Below the pieces are notes generated by a model that saw only the letters and a program-made list of their open reading frames with translations, had not been told where the DNA came from and made no database searches. A stretch of 39,662 nucleotides of DNA from Fusobacterium varium (GTDB taxonomy: Bacteria; Fusobacteriota; Fusobacteriia; Fusobacteriales; Fusobacteriaceae): NCBI GenBank assembly GCA_021531615.1, contig JADYUE010000020.1:1-39662 (forward strand). Direction: 5' to 3'. The translations under genes were made by a program, and so were the position numbers. This document shows, one piece after another, positions 16,585 through 24,686 of the stretch (position 1 is its first letter; each line of letters starts with the position of its first letter).

Positions 16585-17022
16585 ATGGGCAAAGAATTCT
16601 TAATAGTAAGTAAAGAGATACTTCCAGATTATTATGATAAAGTTATTGAGGCTAGAAATCTTTTAAGTGAAGGAAAGGTAAAAGGTGTCAGTGAGGCTGT
16701 AAAGATGGTTGGAATTAGTAGAAGTACATACTATAAATATAAGGACTTTGTCTTTACTCCATCAGAAAACAGCATAGGGAGAAAAGCTCTTATCTCAGTT
16801 ATGTTAGCTCATAAAAAAGGAGCTTTATCAGAGGTGCTAAATTATATATCATCTGTTAATGGAAATATTCTTACAATTAACCAAAATATTCCTATTAATG
16901 ATGTAGCATCTGTTATTATATCGATGGATATTTCTGAAACTACCATCACTATTGAAGAGATAATAGTTGCTTTAAAAAAATTTGATTTTGTTAAATCAGC
17001 AAAATTAGTTGCAATGGAATAG
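16585..17022 (+). CDS. UPF0735 / PheB-type ACT-domain protein
   Basis: 145 aa. Residues ~35-60 look like a helix-turn-helix (VSEAVKMVGISRSTYYKYKD); residues ~70-145 form an ACT domain beginning RKALISVMLAHKKGALSEVL. Length and layout match the UPF0735 (PheB) family, whose ACT domains usually sense amino acids. The DNA-binding-like front suggests a regulator of amino-acid metabolism, but family function is not established. A GAGGAGGAGA ribosome-binding site precedes the ATG. It is monocistronic. Confidence 0.88.
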   Translation: MGKEFLIVSKEILPDYYDKVIEARNLLSEGKVKGVSEAVKMVGISRSTYYKYKDFVFTPSENSIGRKALISVMLAHKKGALSEVLNYISSVNGNILTINQNIPINDVASVIISMDISETTITIEEIIVALKKFDFVKSAKLVAME

Positions 17023-17045
17023 AAATAATATAACACCTAAAGTCT

Positions 17046-17092
17046 TGTACTGCACCCAAAATCTTAGACAGCTAAGATGGAGGGTGTTTTTT
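17046..17092 (+). mobile_element. IS150-like (IS3 family) terminal remnant acting as terminator
   Basis: TGTACTGCACCC at 17046-17057 is identical to the published first 12 bases of the IS150 terminal inverted repeat as I recall it. The following TCTTAGACAG fits the look of IS3-family ends. Downstream, ATCTTAG-ACAG-CTAAGAT and outer CACCC/GGGTG form a hairpin ending in TTTTTT, as found at left ends of such elements, where it blocks read-in. No transposase or second end is nearby, so this would be a solo end. It now serves as the terminator of the ACT-domain gene. Alternative: an ordinary terminator with a chance match. Confidence 0.5.
17052..17092 (+). terminator. Terminator of the ACT-domain gene
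   Basis: Two-part stem (GCACCC/GGGTGT outer, ATCTTAG/CTAAGAT inner, 3-nt internal loop) plus TTTTTT, about 30 nt after the stop. Confidence 0.8.
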
Positions 17093-17163
17093 ATATTATT
17101 TGTCAATTGAGAATAATATAGAAAATAAACTATGTTAAAAAGAGGCTCAATTAGAAAAAAGAC

Positions 17164-17192
17164 TTTATATTTTTGCTGAAAAGAGGTATTAT
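17164..17192 (+). promoter_or_regulatory. Candidate promoter of the dinG-pgpH-ybeY operon
   Basis: TTTATA and TATTAT with a 17-nt spacer, 37 nt upstream of the chosen dinG start. Confidence 0.5.
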
Positions 17193-17228
17193 ATATGTAA
17201 ATATTTATAATAGATGAAAGGAACTTTA

Positions 17229-19712
17229 ATGGAGATAAAGGAAAAAATATCTTTTGAAGCTAGAGAAATAATAAAAAATGAGATAGAACAAGCTGGGGGA
17301 AATGAGGTATTTTTTAGAGGAATACCTGATGAAACAGGAATAGTTAAAGAGGTAGTTGTCCTTGCTAGAGGAAATAAAACTTCAGTTCCTGCTATATTAA
17401 AGGCTATGAAAAAGGGAGAGGTTATAATTCATAACCACCCATCTGGTTTTTTATATCCTTCAGATGCTGATGTAGAGATTGCTTCTATCTATTCTAATAG
17501 AATGGCTGGAGCATCATATATAGTCAATAACAATGTAACAGAGATATATGTAATAGTTGAACTATTTAGAGATGATAATGTAAAAATTGATATAACTCCA
17601 TATTTTGAAAAAACTGGGCTTTTATCTCAGGTTTTTCAAGGGTTTGAATATAGAGATGAGCAATTACACATGGCTAAACATATAGAAAAGGGATTAAATA
17701 GTGAAACTAAAGTTATAGTTGAAGCTGGAACAGGAACAGGGAAAACTTTAGCATATTTGATTCCAAGTATAGAGTGGGCTATAAAAAACAAGAAAAGAGT
17801 TATTATCTCTACAAATACAATTAATTTACAAGAGCAACTTTTAAATAAAGATATTCCCATAGCTAAGAAAGTTATACAGGGAGATTTTAGATATATCCTT
17901 GTAAAAGGTAGAGGGAACTATCTTTGTAATAGAAAATACTCAAATGTTTCAATGGGAGAGAATATAAATGCCCAAGAGTTTAATGATCTTCAAAAAATAC
18001 AGTTTAAAGAGATAATAAAATGGGGGCAAAAAACTGAAAAAGGGGATAGAGCTGAACTTCCTTTTGAGGTAGATACAAGTGTTTGGGAACTTTTTCAAAG
18101 TGAAACAGATATTTGTGCAGGTAATAAGTGTCCATATAAAGGGGAGTGTTTCTTTCTTAAATCTAGAGAGGAGAAGAAAAATGCAGATATTTTAATTACA
18201 AATCATCATATGTATTTTTCAGATCTAGCTATTAGAAAGGAGATAGGATTTAATACTGAATATTCAATACTTCCAGAGTATGGAATGGTGGTTTTTGATG
18301 AGGCTCACAATGTGGAAAAGGTAGCTAGAGATTATTTTTCATATGAGGCATCAAAGTATAGTTTTACAAAAACTATGAACCAAATATTTGCAGTTGAAGG
18401 AAAGAAAAAAAATACAGGTAGTCTTGAAATTATTCAAAAATACATAAAAAATCATGGAATAGATCACAGAGGTATTTTAGAAAAAGAGATTGAAGAGATA
18501 AAATTAAAACATAAAAATCTTTATTTAGCTGGAAGAGAGTATTTTAACCATATTATTGAGGTGTTCTCAAATGGACAGATGGGAACTTTTACATTTAGAG
18601 CTAAAAAAGATGAGATGGACAATTCTCCTTTCTTAAGCTCTCTTATAGATTTTAGAGAGAGATTTAATAGTGAATATAACTCATATAGTAGAAAGGTGAG
18701 GGAGTTTATAAAAGAGATTAGAGATGAAGAGGATGAAAATGGAAATATCAATGATTTTATAAAATATGTTGATAGATTGGATAACTTCTTTAATAACTTT
18801 AGATTTATCAATGATTTTGATGATGAAGAGTTTATCTATTGGATAGAGGTAAATAGTAGAAAGAGTAACTCAAAATTAGTGGCAACACCTTTAAAGATAG
18901 ATAGTGAACTTCAAAAAACTCTATATCTAAATCTGAAACAAATAGTATTTACCTCTGCAACAATAGCAATTGGAAATGATTTTAAATATTTTAAAGAATC
19001 TATTGGACTTGAGGAAGATACTTTAGATAAGGTTATTCATTCACCATTTAATTATGATAAGCAGATGAAAGTATATATTCCATCAGATATTCCAGATCCT
19101 TCAGATAAAACTTTTACTGAAGAGATAGCAGAGTTTTTAAAGGCTATGCTGATAAAATCTAAGGGGAAAACTTTTGTTCTCTTTACCTCATATTCAACTT
19201 TAAACTATATGTATTTTATGTTGAGAGATGAGTTAGAAGCCAATGGAATAGAGCTGTTTATCCATGGTAAAGCTCCTAGAACTCAACTTGTAGATATGTA
19301 TGTAAAAGGTAGAAACCCTGTGCTTTTTGGAACAGACTCTTTCTGGGAAGGGGTAGATATAAAGGGAAGACAATTGAGTTCGGTAATTATTGTTAAGATT
19401 CCTTTTAAAGTTCCTAGTGACCCTGTAACAGAGGCTATTATAGAGCATATTACTGCTCAAGGGAAAAACTCTTTTATTGAGTATCAAGTCCCAGAAGCTG
19501 TAATTAAATTTAAGCAGGGGATAGGGAGATTAATAAGAAGTAAAAGCGACAGTGGAACAATAACTATCTTAGATAACAGGATAATAAAGAAAAAATATGG
19601 TAGATATTTTATAGAGTCCATACCTACAAAAAATATAAATGTAATGGGAAAAACAGATATATTAAAGGATATAGCAATGAATAGCAAAGGTGAGAACAAT
19701 GAAAAAATTTAG
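17229..19712 (+). CDS. dinG: DinG-type Fe-S DNA helicase with N-terminal RadC-like JAB domain
   Basis: 827 aa from ATG 17229 (AAAGGA 6-7 nt upstream); an ATG 15 bases earlier lacks a ribosome-binding site. Residues ~25-112 resemble the RadC/JAB metalloprotease fold and keep its metal motif: H68-x-H70, S78, D81 in HNHPSGFLYPSDADV, with E26 a possible catalytic Glu. The rest is an XPD/DinG superfamily 2 helicase with Walker A EAGTGTGKT (164-172). Four cysteines set up an Fe-S cluster (YLCNRK, then CAGNKCPYKGEC), followed by the DEAH box (VVFDEAHN) and motif VI QGIGRLIRSKSDSG. It likely unwinds 5'-3' on damaged or R-loop DNA. The JAB domain's role is unknown. It overlaps pgpH by 14 bases. Confidence 0.92.
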   Translation: MEIKEKISFEAREIIKNEIEQAGGNEVFFRGIPDETGIVKEVVVLARGNKTSVPAILKAMKKGEVIIHNHPSGFLYPSDADVEIASIYSNRMAGASYIVNNNVTEIYVIVELFRDDNVKIDITPYFEKTGLLSQVFQGFEYRDEQLHMAKHIEKGLNSETKVIVEAGTGTGKTLAYLIPSIEWAIKNKKRVIISTNTINLQEQLLNKDIPIAKKVIQGDFRYILVKGRGNYLCNRKYSNVSMGENINAQEFNDLQKIQFKEIIKWGQKTEKGDRAELPFEVDTSVWELFQSETDICAGNKCPYKGECFFLKSREEKKNADILITNHHMYFSDLAIRKEIGFNTEYSILPEYGMVVFDEAHNVEKVARDYFSYEASKYSFTKTMNQIFAVEGKKKNTGSLEIIQKYIKNHGIDHRGILEKEIEEIKLKHKNLYLAGREYFNHIIEVFSNGQMGTFTFRAKKDEMDNSPFLSSLIDFRERFNSEYNSYSRKVREFIKEIRDEEDENGNINDFIKYVDRLDNFFNNFRFINDFDDEEFIYWIEVNSRKSNSKLVATPLKIDSELQKTLYLNLKQIVFTSATIAIGNDFKYFKESIGLEEDTLDKVIHSPFNYDKQMKVYIPSDIPDPSDKTFTEEIAEFLKAMLIKSKGKTFVLFTSYSTLNYMYFMLRDELEANGIELFIHGKAPRTQLVDMYVKGRNPVLFGTDSFWEGVDIKGRQLSSVIIVKIPFKVPSDPVTEAIIEHITAQGKNSFIEYQVPEAVIKFKQGIGRLIRSKSDSGTITILDNRIIKKKYGRYFIESIPTKNINVMGKTDILKDIAMNSKGENNEKI

Positions 19713-21771
19713 CTTATTTGGACTTAAATTTATGTTTGAAGTAAAGAGAAGTAGTAAAAATGATGTGGAACTTTACTCTACCTCTTATGCTTTAAGAGAA
19801 AAGATAATATATTTAATATTAATAATGTTTATTATAGCATTTAGCTCAAAAATTGGATTACTTTCCAAAAATAATAATTACAGTGTAGGAGATGTGGTTA
19901 TATCTGATATCTATGCACCTAAAACAATAGTTTTTAATGATAAAAGTGCTAAAGAAAAGATAATAGAAAATATGATTGCTCAATCTGGAAAGGAGTATAT
20001 CTACTCAGCAGATGCAGGAAGAATATATTTAGAAACTTTTGATGAGTTTTTTGATGATATCTATGCACTAAAAAATAACAAGGATAGCAATGTAGATTTT
20101 AAAAATTTAGAAAAGGACACTGGTAGAAGAATACCAGATACAATGGTAAAAGGTTTGCTATCACTAAAAGTTCCAGAGATTATGAAACTTCAAAAAGAGA
20201 CAAGAAAATTCTTAGAAAATCTATATGAAAGTGGTATCATACAGGAAAAAGCAACTATAAAATATAGATCTCCTTTTGATAAGAAAATAGAAAAGCTCTC
20301 AAATCTTCAAAGACAAGTAGTAGAAACTTTTGCTGCTCCTAACTATATTTATGATGAAGGAAAAACAAAAAAAGCTATTGAAGAGAAGGTTTCTCAAATT
20401 AATGATCAATATATTGAGATTAAAGCAGGAACTTTAGTTGCTAAAAAAGGTGAGATTTTAAATGAGAGAAGAATAAAGATTCTTGAATCTTGTGGAGTGT
20501 ACTCATATAAGAAAAGTTTAGGAATAATGATGGCAAATTTAACATATCTATTTATTATTTCTACTCTGTTCTATCAAATTATATTTAATAGATATAAAAA
20601 AGATATTTTAAGAAAAAGCACATATAGAAGTACTGTTCTAATAATTATAGCTTTCTTCTTAACATTTAGATTTATAAATAATGACTTGATATATTTAATG
20701 CCAGCAGATACAGCACTATTTTTATTGGTACTCTTAACTAATACAAAATATGGTTTAATGATGATCTCATTTATGTTGTTCTTCCTATTGCCTATAATTG
20801 ATTATGATTTGATATTCTTAGTTATGAATATTGCATCAATGACTTTTGGTGCTTACTTAATTAAAAAGGTAAATACAAGAGCAGGACTAATAGCTGTGGG
20901 AATTCAAATGGCTGTATTAAAAGTAGCAACTTTTGGATTATTAAGTTTCTTCTCAGAGGTAGAAACTTTTGGAGCTGCATTAAAATCTGGAGAGATTATT
21001 GTATCTGGACTTGTTTCTGGAATGATTGCAATTGCTCTTCTCCCATATTTTGAAAAGACATTTAATATTTTAACTCTTTTCAAACTTTTAGAGCTAGGAG
21101 ATCTTTCACATCCATTGTTGAAAAAATTATCTATGGAAGCTCCAGGAACTTTCCACCACTCAATGATGGTGGCTACACTTTCTGAAAATGCAGCAGCAGC
21201 AGTGGGAGCCAATGCAGTATTTGCAAGGGTTGCAGCATATTATCACGATATAGGAAAATGCAAAAGACCTCAATTCTATGTGGAAAATCAACAGAATGGA
21301 GAAAATCCTCATAATAAAGTTTCACCTTTTATGAGTAATCTTATAATCACATCTCACACTAAAGATGGTGCAGAGATGGCAAAACAGTATCAGATACCAA
21401 GAGAGATAAGAAATATAATGTATGAACACCAAGGGACAACGTTCCTAGCTTATTTCTATAATAAAGCAAAAGCTTTAGATCCAACTGTTACAAAAGAGGA
21501 GTTTAGATATAGTGGACCTAAACCAAGAAGTAAAGAGTCTGCTATTATAATGCTTGCTGACTCTATTGAAGCAGCTGTTAGATCTTTAGATGAGAAAACA
21601 CCTAGAGCTATTGAGGAAATGTTAAGAAAGATTATCAATAGTAAAATTGAAGATAATCAACTTTCAGAAGCTGATTTGACATTTAAAGAGATAGAGATAA
21701 TAATACAAACTTTTGTTAAATCATTAATCAGTATACACCATGTAAGAATAAAATACCCAGGACAAAAATAA
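19699..21771 (+). CDS. pgpH: Cyclic-di-AMP phosphodiesterase PgpH (7TMR-HD)
   Basis: 690 aa from ATG 19699 (AAGGTG upstream), overlapping the end of dinG. One N-terminal membrane helix (LILIMFIIAF) is followed by an extracellular 7TMR-HDED domain (~45-265), seven transmembrane segments (~275-455) and a cytoplasmic HD hydrolase domain. HD metal ligands are visible: FHHSMM, YYHDIGK, NPHNK, TSHTKDGAEMA, YEHQG and LADSIEAA. The enzyme degrades c-di-AMP to control potassium and osmotic balance. Its placement directly before ybeY and dgkA matches the Firmicute yqfF-yqfG-dgkA cluster. Confidence 0.93.
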   Translation: MKKFSLFGLKFMFEVKRSSKNDVELYSTSYALREKIIYLILIMFIIAFSSKIGLLSKNNNYSVGDVVISDIYAPKTIVFNDKSAKEKIIENMIAQSGKEYIYSADAGRIYLETFDEFFDDIYALKNNKDSNVDFKNLEKDTGRRIPDTMVKGLLSLKVPEIMKLQKETRKFLENLYESGIIQEKATIKYRSPFDKKIEKLSNLQRQVVETFAAPNYIYDEGKTKKAIEEKVSQINDQYIEIKAGTLVAKKGEILNERRIKILESCGVYSYKKSLGIMMANLTYLFIISTLFYQIIFNRYKKDILRKSTYRSTVLIIIAFFLTFRFINNDLIYLMPADTALFLLVLLTNTKYGLMMISFMLFFLLPIIDYDLIFLVMNIASMTFGAYLIKKVNTRAGLIAVGIQMAVLKVATFGLLSFFSEVETFGAALKSGEIIVSGLVSGMIAIALLPYFEKTFNILTLFKLLELGDLSHPLLKKLSMEAPGTFHHSMMVATLSENAAAAVGANAVFARVAAYYHDIGKCKRPQFYVENQQNGENPHNKVSPFMSNLIITSHTKDGAEMAKQYQIPREIRNIMYEHQGTTFLAYFYNKAKALDPTVTKEEFRYSGPKPRSKESAIIMLADSIEAAVRSLDEKTPRAIEEMLRKIINSKIEDNQLSEADLTFKEIEIIIQTFVKSLISIHHVRIKYPGQK

Positions 21772-21795
21772 TAAAGAGGAGAAAAGGAGAATAAA

Positions 21796-22263
21796 ATGGA
21801 ATTAGTAATGGATATGTCTTTAGAGATAGAAGGATATGATGAACTTGTAAAAGAGGAAGAGATTAGAGATTATGTAAAGAAAGCTCTTGAAAGTGAATTT
21901 GAAAGTGATAGACCTGTATATCTATCACTTCTATTTACAGGAAATGATGAGATCCAAGTTATAAATAGGGATTACAGAGGAAAGGATCAACCTACTGATG
22001 TTATCTCATTTGCTTACCATGAAACAGAGGATTTTGATATAGGACCTTATGATACTTTAGGAGATATTGTAATATCTATGGAGAGAGTTGAGGAACAAGC
22101 TGCTGAATACAATCACTCTGTAAAAAGAGAGCTATACTATGTATTAACTCATGGACTTCTTCATCTATTGGGATACGATCACATAGAAGAGGAAGATAGA
22201 AAAGAGATGAGAATTAGAGAGGAAGAGATACTAGGACAATTTGGCTACACAAGAGAGATGTGA
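21796..22263 (+). CDS. ybeY: Endoribonuclease YbeY (rRNA maturation factor)
   Basis: 155 aa, normal length. The zinc-binding motif HGLLHLLGYDH gives His119, His123 and His129; the family's DVISFA segment (69-74) and GDIVIS are present. YbeY acts in 16S rRNA 3'-end processing and 70S quality control. The start has AAGGAG 8 nt upstream. It lies 24 nt after pgpH and 4 nt before the next gene, so all are one operon. Confidence 0.96.
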   Translation: MELVMDMSLEIEGYDELVKEEEIRDYVKKALESEFESDRPVYLSLLFTGNDEIQVINRDYRGKDQPTDVISFAYHETEDFDIGPYDTLGDIVISMERVEEQAAEYNHSVKRELYYVLTHGLLHLLGYDHIEEEDRKEMRIREEEILGQFGYTREM

Positions 22264-22267
22264 TGCT

Positions 22268-22981
22268 ATGAAAAAAAATTGGAAAGAAAAGGGAGTTACT
22301 GAGAGTTTTAATGTAGCTTTTGAGGGGTTATTTGATACAATTAGAACAGAAAGACATATGAAGTTTCACTGCTTTTGTACAATAATAGTTCTGATTCTTT
22401 CACTATTTTTAGATTTAGCAAAGGCAGAAGCTTTAGCACTTATTATAAGTGTGACATTGATGTGGGTTACAGAGATGTTTAATACTGCAATAGAAAGTTG
22501 TGTTGACTTAGTCACAGAGGAGTATCATCCATTGGCTAAAAGAGCAAAGGATATAGCAGCAGGGGCTGTTCTTGTTACCTCTATGAATGCTCTTTTAGTA
22601 GGGTATATAGTTTTTGAAAAAAAGATACCTTTATATTTAAAAGATGTACTTAAAGTCTTTGAAGACTCTTTTCAACATACAACAGTATTAGTTTTTGTGA
22701 TAGTTATTATGCTTGTGATAATTATCAAATCATTCTTTGATAAGGGTACTCCATTGAGAGGTGGAATGCCTAGTGGTCACAGTGCTTTAGCTAGTTCAAT
22801 ATTTACAATAATAACTTATTTAACTCATAATCCTAAGATATTTTTCCTAACTTTAATTTTAGTAGTTCTTGTAATGCACTCTAGAATTGAAGGAAAAATT
22901 CATACCCTATTTGAAACAGTAATGGGGGGATTATTAGGTTGGGGAATCACTTATCTTATTTTATCAATTATTAATATGTAG
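22268..22981 (+). CDS. Diacylglycerol/undecaprenol kinase fused to PAP2-type phosphatase
   Basis: 237 aa from ATG 22268. Residues ~1-118 are a DgkA-family kinase with three predicted membrane helices and the catalytic signature EMFNTAIESCVDLV (E69, E76). Residues ~135-237 are a divergent PAP2 phosphatase: K...R motif 1 (KSFFDKGTPLR), PSGH (168-171) and HSRIEGKIHTLFE, where a Glu stands where classical PAP2 enzymes have Asp. In Gram-positive bacteria the small DgkA is often an undecaprenol kinase. A kinase and a phosphatase in one chain could balance undecaprenyl phosphate and undecaprenol for wall synthesis; this is inference. The ribosome-binding site is weak (GAGAG), suggesting coupling to ybeY. 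Confidence 0.88.
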   Translation: MKKNWKEKGVTESFNVAFEGLFDTIRTERHMKFHCFCTIIVLILSLFLDLAKAEALALIISVTLMWVTEMFNTAIESCVDLVTEEYHPLAKRAKDIAAGAVLVTSMNALLVGYIVFEKKIPLYLKDVLKVFEDSFQHTTVLVFVIVIMLVIIIKSFFDKGTPLRGGMPSGHSALASSIFTIITYLTHNPKIFFLTLILVVLVMHSRIEGKIHTLFETVMGGLLGWGITYLILSIINM

Positions 22982-22994
22982 GAGATATGAAAAT

Positions 22995-24521
22995 ATGCAT
23001 ACAGCAAAAGAGTATATTATGCTTAGTATTCTGTCATACTGCAATTTTAACCAAACTGAACATGGAAAAACTATCTTTGAAATTTTTAAAGAGGATGTGG
23101 AAAAGAAAATATTTAATGGAATATTTATAATTCTTAACCCTAAATATGATCAATTCTTTTTAAAATATTTTGAAGATGTAATGAAAGAATGGAAAGTTTT
23201 TTACACAGATAACAGAACAGCTCAAAATCCAAACTCAACAAATACAGGTTTTTATTCAGTTGCCTTTGAGAAAAAAGGCAACTTTGTTTTAGCTTTTAGA
23301 GGAAGTGAAAAATATCCTCTTGAAGATGCTTATAAAGATTTTATTGAAACTGATTTAGCTATCGGTTTAGGAAAAATACCTGAACAATTTCATGAAGGTG
23401 TAGAGGTTTACACCAAACTTGTGAAAGATTTTAAAATTCCTCTTGAGAAGATATCTCTAACTGGACACTCTTTAGGTGGGGGAATTGCTCAATATGTAGT
23501 TTTAATGGCTGATAAAAAATTAAAGTATATTCCTAAAACTTATCTTTGGAACTCTGTTGGAATAAATAGAGATGGTATAGTAAATGTTTTAGAATATATA
23601 AATTTAGAGAAAATTTTAGTACAAAATACAGATTTAACTAAGGAAGAGAGAAAAGTATTTAAAGAGTTTCAACGTCCATATTTAGAATTTTTATTAAAAG
23701 AGCTAAAAAAGATAAAAGCTATAAAGGATGAAACTACAATTTTAGCTAATAGATATGATTCTATCTACTTCAATATTGATGAAACCTTTATAAAAACTCT
23801 TTTAAAGACAACTAATTTAGAAAAATGTCTAATGAAACTACCTTTAGCTAGAAGAAGAGATCTATTATTAAAGAAAAATTTCTTTGATGCAATATTTCAG
23901 TTAGACAATATGGGAGAGCTTTTAGAAAAAGCTTCAAAATTTATTAAAAGGGTAAAAGATAATAGTAGTTATGAGGATAAAGTTTTTAACTTTGGACACT
24001 CTAAAGATCTTACAAATTCTCTATTTAAACATATAGGGGCATCATATTTAGTAGATAATGATTTTCATAAAAGAACTTTAGGAAAATATAATTTCTTAAA
24101 TAATCTTCTACTATTGACAAAATCTATTCAAGATCATCATTTTGAAGATGTATTCTTGCCATTTTTAGAGGATGAGGGGAATAATAGTGGAAATTTTACT
24201 TCTCAATTAAGTCTAAATTTTATAGCCAGTGCAATTAGAAAGCTTATAACTAATGAGTATTGTTTAGAAAAAGATTTTTTAGCATCTTATTATAGTCTAT
24301 GTAAGGTAGATGAGGAAAATTTTGAAAAGTTAAAAAATCAATTGCTTCAAGGATTAGATAGTACTGGGGCTGAACTTCCATATAAAAAACATATAATTCA
24401 TCAGATTAAGAAGATGGAGCTAGAAGAGTTTAACACTCTTTGGGAAAAGGTAAAAGCTAAGCTACCTAGTCCATATAAGTTACAAGATATATTTGATGTA
24501 TTTATTTTTGAACCATATTAG
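22995..24521 (+). CDS. Lipase class 3-like alpha/beta hydrolase
   Basis: 508 aa. The front ~200 residues are alpha/beta-hydrolase-like: LAFRGSE (98-104, oxyanion region) and the nucleophile elbow GHSLGGG with Ser159. The lipase-3/DUF2974 family shows this pattern. The remaining ~300 residues are helical and charged and I do not recognise them. No signal peptide is seen, so it should act in the cytoplasm or at the inner face of the membrane. It is the last gene of the dinG-to-lipase operon, starting 13 nt after the kinase-phosphatase fusion, with GGAG 10 nt before the ATG. The neighbour hints at a lipid substrate, but that is inference. Confidence 0.8.
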   Translation: MHTAKEYIMLSILSYCNFNQTEHGKTIFEIFKEDVEKKIFNGIFIILNPKYDQFFLKYFEDVMKEWKVFYTDNRTAQNPNSTNTGFYSVAFEKKGNFVLAFRGSEKYPLEDAYKDFIETDLAIGLGKIPEQFHEGVEVYTKLVKDFKIPLEKISLTGHSLGGGIAQYVVLMADKKLKYIPKTYLWNSVGINRDGIVNVLEYINLEKILVQNTDLTKEERKVFKEFQRPYLEFLLKELKKIKAIKDETTILANRYDSIYFNIDETFIKTLLKTTNLEKCLMKLPLARRRDLLLKKNFFDAIFQLDNMGELLEKASKFIKRVKDNSSYEDKVFNFGHSKDLTNSLFKHIGASYLVDNDFHKRTLGKYNFLNNLLLLTKSIQDHHFEDVFLPFLEDEGNNSGNFTSQLSLNFIASAIRKLITNEYCLEKDFLASYYSLCKVDEENFEKLKNQLLQGLDSTGAELPYKKHIIHQIKKMELEEFNTLWEKVKAKLPSPYKLQDIFDVFIFEPY

Positions 24522-24555
24522 AAAGATAACAATACTTTAATAATATTAGATATTT

Positions 24556-24586
24556 GGGAGTGACAATCACTCCCTTTATTTTTTTG
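24556..24586 (+). terminator. Terminator of the dinG-to-lipase operon
   Basis: GGGAGTG-ACAAT-CACTCCC followed by a T-rich tract; one of the strongest hairpins in the window. Confidence 0.92.
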
Positions 24587-24641
24587 AATTACACAAATAG
24601 ATTAAGAAAAAAATTTAATATTAAATAATAAAAATAATTTG

Positions 24642-24650
24642 TGATATAAT
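24642..24650 (+). promoter_or_regulatory. Extended -10 promoter of the DUF1703 ATPase
   Basis: TGATATAAT (TG-n-TATAAT) 37 nt before the ATG; no clear -35 box. Confidence 0.55.
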
Positions 24651-24686
24651 ATATATAAGTAGATTTGTAAGATTGGAGGGAAGTAG

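Noticed and set aside
17100-17160. Inverted AATTGAG/CTCAATT upstream of dinG as an operator
   Set aside because: Only 7 bp with a loop of about 35 nt in AT-rich DNA; not distinguishable from chance.
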